This document shows, one piece after another, positions 60,912 to 64,000 of a stretch of DNA of 64,000 nt. The stretch is taken from positions 197,902 through 261,901 of the forward strand of contig CAXTIU010000004.1 in assembly GCA_964244495.1 (NCBI GenBank), read 5' to 3'. The notes under the pieces are model-generated. The model worked only from the letters and a program-made list of their open reading frames with translations, made no database searches and was not told the origin of the DNA. The translations under genes and the position numbers were made by a program. The DNA comes from RH-AL1 sp964244495. GTDB lineage: Bacteria > Pseudomonadota > Alphaproteobacteria > Rhizobiales > Beijerinckiaceae. Numbering within the stretch: the stretch's first letter is position 1; every line of letters starts with the position of its first letter.

Positions 60912-61841
60912 TCAGAACGCGACCTTGTCGCCGCCTTTCAATTGCAGCAGTTCCCGCGCCTCGTCGGCCGACGCGACCTCCAGCCCGAGTCCTTCGATGA
61001 TCTGGCGGACGCCCCGCACCTGCTCGGCGTTGGAGCCTGCGAGCCGGCCGGGGCCGGCCCACAGGCTGTCCTCCAGTCCGACGCGCACGTGCCCGCCCAT
61101 CGCTGCCGCCATGGCCGCCACCGGCAGCTGGTTGCGCCCGGCGCCCAGAACAGACCATTGATAGCTGTCGCCGAACAGGCGATCGGCGGTGCGGCGCATG
61201 TGCATCACGTCGTCCGGGTGGCCGCCGATGCCGCCCTGCAGGCCGAACACAGTCTGGATGAAGAGGGGTGCCCGCACCAGCCCGCGGCCGAGGAAGTACT
61301 TGAGGTTATAAAGGTGCGCGGTGTCGTAGCACTCGAACTCGAAGCGCGTGCCGTTCTCAGCGCAGGTCGTCAGGATGTGCTCGATGTCGGCGAAGCTGTT
61401 GCGGAAGATGATGCCGTGGTCGCCGAGGTAGTCCCGCTCCCACTGGTGGTGCAGCTCCTTGAAACGGCCCAGCATGCCGAACAGGCCGAAGTTCATGCTG
61501 CCCATGTTGAGGCTGGCGACCTCGGGGGCGTAGACGGCGGCGGGGCGTACGCGCTCCTCGACCGTCATGGTCGGGGCCCCGCCCGTGGTGATGTTCACCA
61601 CGCAGCCGCTGCGCTGCTTGATCACCTTGAGGAAGGGCGTGAAGGCTTCCGGCGATTGGTCGGGCCGGCCATCGACGGGGTTGCGCGCGTGGAGGTGCAC
61701 GATGGCCGCCCCGGCCTCCGCCGCCTCTACCGCAGCGTCCGCGATCTGCTCGGCCGTGACCGGCAGGTGCGGCGACATGCTGGGCGTGTGAATGGCGCCC
61801 GTCACGGCGCAGCTGATGATGACCTTCCGCTTCGCCGCCAT
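60912..61841 (-). CDS. BKACE / 3-keto-5-aminohexanoate cleavage family protein (DUF849)
   Basis: Family members condense a beta-keto acid with acetyl-CoA and cleave it to a new CoA ester plus acetoacetate. The 309-residue protein shows VIISCAVTGAIHTPSMSPHLPVT at the start, the metal-binding IVHLHARNP near residue 49, NITTGG, and FECYDTAHLYNL, with GHVRVGLEDSLW at the end. Zinc ligands (the two His of HLHAR and a Glu) are kept. Substrates range widely in this family, so the true keto acid is unknown. It is the last gene of a leftward cluster with MFS, cyclase and SDR genes, suggesting catabolism of an imported acid. Confidence 0.9.
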   Translation of the reverse strand: MAAKRKVIISCAVTGAIHTPSMSPHLPVTAEQIADAAVEAAEAGAAIVHLHARNPVDGRPDQSPEAFTPFLKVIKQRSGCVVNITTGGAPTMTVEERVRPAAVYAPEVASLNMGSMNFGLFGMLGRFKELHHQWERDYLGDHGIIFRNSFADIEHILTTCAENGTRFEFECYDTAHLYNLKYFLGRGLVRAPLFIQTVFGLQGGIGGHPDDVMHMRRTADRLFGDSYQWSVLGAGRNQLPVAAMAAAMGGHVRVGLEDSLWAGPGRLAGSNAEQVRGVRQIIEGLGLEVASADEARELLQLKGGDKVAF

Positions 61842-61883
61842 GTTGCGGTCTCCTCTTCGTTGCCGAACGACGTGACAGGCGCG

Positions 61884-62667
61884 TCATTGCGCCGTGGCGC
61901 CACCGTCGATGCGCAGGCTGGTACCGGTTACCAGCCCTGCGGCGGGGGAGGACAGGTAGACGATCGCCTCCGCGACGTCGGCGGGCTGGGCGACGCGCCC
62001 CATTGGGATCGTCGCCAGCGCGAAGGCGCGGTAGGCCGGATCATCGAAGAACGGCGCCGTCATCGACGTCTCGACAATGGTGGGCGCCACCGCGTTGACG
62101 CGGATGCCCGCAGGAGCGAGCTCGATCGCCATGGCCTTGGTGAGACCCTCGATCGCGTGCTTGGTCATGCAATAGACGGCGCGTTTTGGCCCGCCGACGT
62201 GGCCCATCTGCGACGACACGTGGACGATGCTGCCGCCGCGCCCGAGTTCGAGCATGCGCACGGCCGCCGCCTGAGACACCAGGAAGGCGGAGCGGACGTT
62301 GAGGTGCAGCAGATGGTCCAGCGTCGCGACGTCCACCTCGGGCAACGCCTGGAGCTTGTTGGTGCCGGCGTTGTTAATTAGGCCGTCCAGGCGCGGCAGG
62401 GCACGGACGCGCCGGAAAATCCTCCGCCGTCACGTCGGCGACCATGGCCTGGATGCGGCCGCGCACCTCTTCCGCCAGAGCGTCGAGGTCGGCCTCGGTG
62501 CGGGCGACCGCGATGACGGTGGCACCCGCGGAGGCGCAGGCCAGGGCGCAGGCCCGTCCGATGCCGCGGCCCGCTCCCGTCACGAGGATCGTGAGCCCGT
62601 TCAACGGCTCCGCCCGGCTCGGGCCTGCCGTCGGCGCGGCGCCGGCCGCGGTTCCCTTGTTCGACAT
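61884..62667 (-). pseudogene. Frameshifted short-chain dehydrogenase/reductase (SDR)
   Basis: The N-terminal piece (start 62667) has the NAD-binding loop ILVTGAGRGIGRACALACASAGA and runs off frame near DFPARPC, stopping at 62374. The C-terminal piece holds the NNAG motif (GLINNAG), SIVHVSSQMG, and the active-site YCMTK, ending with VTGTSLRIDGG. The two parts fit together if one base is removed at about 62405-62416 (coding strand CGGCGCGTCCGTGCCCTG). An intact protein would be a 260-residue classical SDR. It is either a real null allele or a sequencing error in a GC-rich stretch. Confidence 0.8.
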
Positions 62668-62707
62668 GTGCTTCCTCCTCCGATGCGGTAATGCGGGATG
62701 GCGCGTC

Positions 62708-63481
62708 TCAGTCCAGGATCGCCACGGCGCGCGTCCACCCGGCGGAGGCGCCTTTGATCTTCACGGGGAAGCAGCAAACCTGGAAGCCCGTCTCGGGCAG
62801 GGCTTCGAGGTTGCACAGCTGTTCGAGGTGGCAGTAGCCGATCTCCATGCTGGCGCGGTGCCCTTCCCAGACGATCGACGGGTCGCCCGTTTCCGCGAAG
62901 CGCCGCGCCATGTGCGAGAAGGGCGCGTCCCACCCCCAGGCGTCGATGCCGGTCAGGCGCACGCCGCGTTCCAGCAGGTGGAGCGTCGCGTCGCGCCCCA
63001 TGCCGATGCCGGTGTGGATGTAGTCGGGATGGCCGCCGCGGCGGCCGGCGCGGGTTTTCACCAGCACGATGTCGAGCGGGCGCAGTGCGTGGCCGATGCG
63101 CGCGAGTTCCGCCTCCACCTCGGCGGCGGTGACGACATGGCCGTTCGGCAGGTGGCGGAAGTCGAGCTTGACGCCCGGGTTGAAGCACCAGTCTAGCGGC
63201 ACCTCATCGATGGTGATGGCGCGCTCGCCGCAGCTCATCGTGGAATGGTGGTGGTAGGGCGCGTCGAGATGCGTGCCGCTGTGGGTGCGCAGCGTCACCC
63301 GCTCGTTGCCCCAGCCCTCGCCGCCGGGCAGCTGCTCCACCGTCAGGCCGGGGAAGAAATTGAGGATTTCGGCGGTGTTGCCCGCCGGCGTCTGGTACTC
63401 GATGCGCGGGCCGAAGCCCGGCTGGTCCATCGGCGTCTCGTTGTCGAGCGCGATGGAGATGTCGACGATGCGTCGGGGCAT
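62708..63481 (-). CDS. Cyclase family protein (kynurenine formamidase-like metal hydrolase)
   Basis: The 257-residue protein carries the signature RTHSGTHLDAPYHHHSTMS near residue 65, which supplies metal-binding His and Asp residues. VDISIALDNETPMD is at the N-terminus, and GIDAWGWDAPFSHMARRF near 180. The family includes kynurenine formamidase, isatin hydrolase and polyketide-type cyclases, all hydrolysing a C-N or lactone bond with a metal ion. Here it is preceded by the MFS gene and followed by the SDR gene, so a ring-opening step in a catabolic route is plausible. The substrate is unknown. Confidence 0.88.
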   Translation of the reverse strand: MPRRIVDISIALDNETPMDQPGFGPRIEYQTPAGNTAEILNFFPGLTVEQLPGGEGWGNERVTLRTHSGTHLDAPYHHHSTMSCGERAITIDEVPLDWCFNPGVKLDFRHLPNGHVVTAAEVEAELARIGHALRPLDIVLVKTRAGRRGGHPDYIHTGIGMGRDATLHLLERGVRLTGIDAWGWDAPFSHMARRFAETGDPSIVWEGHRASMEIGYCHLEQLCNLEALPETGFQVCCFPVKIKGASAGWTRAVAILD

Positions 63482-63502
63482 GACGGGTCTTCCTGGTGGG
63501 GT

Positions 63503-63946
63503 CTAGCAGCTGTCCGCGGACGCGGTGCCGAGCGGCATGAGGGAGCGGCTCGCAGCACCCTCAAGCGCCGCGTCGAGTTCGTCGATGGAACGCCCGCGCG
63601 TCTCGAAGGCCAACGCGGCGAAGGCGACTGCCATGAGCGCGAACCAGGCGGATAGGTAGGCGAAGGCCGGCATCACGGCGCCGAGCGTGGCCTGCGGCGC
63701 CACGACATTGGAGGAGCCGACGATCAGTGCGAGGCCGAGGGGCCCGACGATCTTGCCGATGCCGCCAACGCCGTAGGCGGACCCCATGCCGGTCGTGCGC
63801 AGGCTGGAAGGCCAGACTTCCGCCGAATAGGGCCCGACCACGGCGAAGCCGCCGTCGACGAAGACGTTGCTGGCCATGAGAAGCAGCCAGAACAGCGATA
63901 CCGAACCCAGGAACACGTCGTGGAACAGGCCCGCTGCGAGGAGGCT
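63503..63946 (-). pseudogene. MFS transporter, N-terminally truncated at an IS481 junction
   Basis: Only the last third of a major facilitator transporter is present: SVSLFWLLLMASNVFVDGGFAVVGPYSAEVWPSSLRTTGMGSAYGVGGIGKI, then two more helices and RGRSIDELDAALEG. The pattern AEVWPSSLRTTGMG is typical of the sugar/aromatic acid:H+ symporter branch. Its 5' end joins in frame to a transposase fragment at about 63946, so the native N-terminus has been lost. It was presumably the uptake system for the cluster substrate. Confidence 0.75.
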
Positions 63947-64000
63947 CTCGTTGGGCAGGATCTCCGAGTAAGCGAGCCTCGAATGATCGTCGATGGCGAG
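63947..64000 (-). mobile_element. IS481-family transposase remnant at the window edge
   Basis: The minus strand reads LAIDDHSRLAYSEILPNE, which is the part of IS481-family DDE transposases around the second catalytic Asp (consensus IDDxSRLAYxEILPDE). After this the reading passes without break into MFS sequence. The transposase therefore lacks its C-terminal part here, and the element continues beyond the window. This points to recombination or deletion at an inserted copy rather than a clean insertion. Confidence 0.78.

Noticed and set aside
60620..61158. Minus-strand frames between the integrase and BKACE genes (for example 60620-60844 and 60760-61158)
   Set aside because: They match no family I recognise, have Arg-rich shadow composition, and one overlaps BKACE.
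60560..64000. Second attachment site matching the tRNA-Gly 3' end
   Set aside because: No copy of the tRNA T-arm/acceptor sequence was seen in the right part of the window; the island end must lie outside or be eroded.
1..64000. CRISPR arrays or rRNA operons
   Set aside because: No regularly spaced direct repeats and no rRNA-like sequence were seen anywhere in the window.

Overview
The window is high-G+C chromosomal DNA of an alphaproteobacterium, most likely a member of the Hyphomicrobiales (Rhizobiales) in the Beijerinckiaceae/Methylobacteriaceae/Lichenihabitantaceae neighbourhood. This placement is inferred from gene content: a NadQ-type NAD repressor, a ribosomal protein S2 with a long C-terminal extension, an alphaproteobacterial Tad/Cpa pilus locus and purple-bacterial (type II) reaction-centre genes. 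No rRNA gene or other decisive taxonomic marker is present.

Layout. 1-9444: a broken Crp/Fnr regulator, a DUF2252 protein, a Tat-exported periplasmic glucan protein, a cobalamin kinase (cobU), the nadA-nadB-nadC operon with a candidate NadQ operator, nadQ itself and an SH3-domain protein. 9477-14125: the most striking part, a compact operon pufL-pufM-pufC-puhA-puhB that encodes all four protein subunits of a photosynthetic reaction centre plus an assembly factor. Two tandem perfect PpsR/CrtJ boxes lie in front of it. There are no light-harvesting (pufBA), bacteriochlorophyll or carotenoid genes around it. A PRC-barrel protein converges on it. 14976-28813: an exopolysaccharide locus with a five-gene leftward operon (priming phosphotransferase, acyltransferase, polymerase, Wzz/GumC protein, GH10 glycanase) and rightward genes for a degenerate Wzc-like protein, a WecG-type glycosyltransferase and others.

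29143-35580: an FNT channel, a DUF427 protein, bluB, ilvA, fdhD and a phosphomannomutase/phosphoglucomutase. 35588-46115: a Tad/Cpa pilus locus that includes a 54-residue Flp pilin followed by a clear terminator. TTAACC motifs near the pilin and cpaB genes suggest CtrA control. 46234-54399: an M17 aminopeptidase coupled to an NlpC/P60 hydrolase, a cold-shock gene with a long leader and a terminator, an orphan amino-acid-binding protein, an aldo/keto reductase, rpsB-tsf, and small genes.

54536-58362: tRNA-Val, tRNA-Tyr, a DUF2256 zinc-ribbon gene, bioA divergent from bioF-bioD, and tRNA-Gly(TCC). 58363-64000: what looks like a genomic island beside tRNA-Gly. It starts with a frameshifted tyrosine integrase and carries a leftward catabolic cluster (truncated MFS transporter, cyclase-family hydrolase, frameshifted SDR dehydrogenase, BKACE enzyme). 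The transporter is fused in frame to the remnant of an IS481-family transposase at the window edge. Three genes carry apparent single-base frameshifts (near 315, 58935 and 62410). These may be real decay or sequencing errors.
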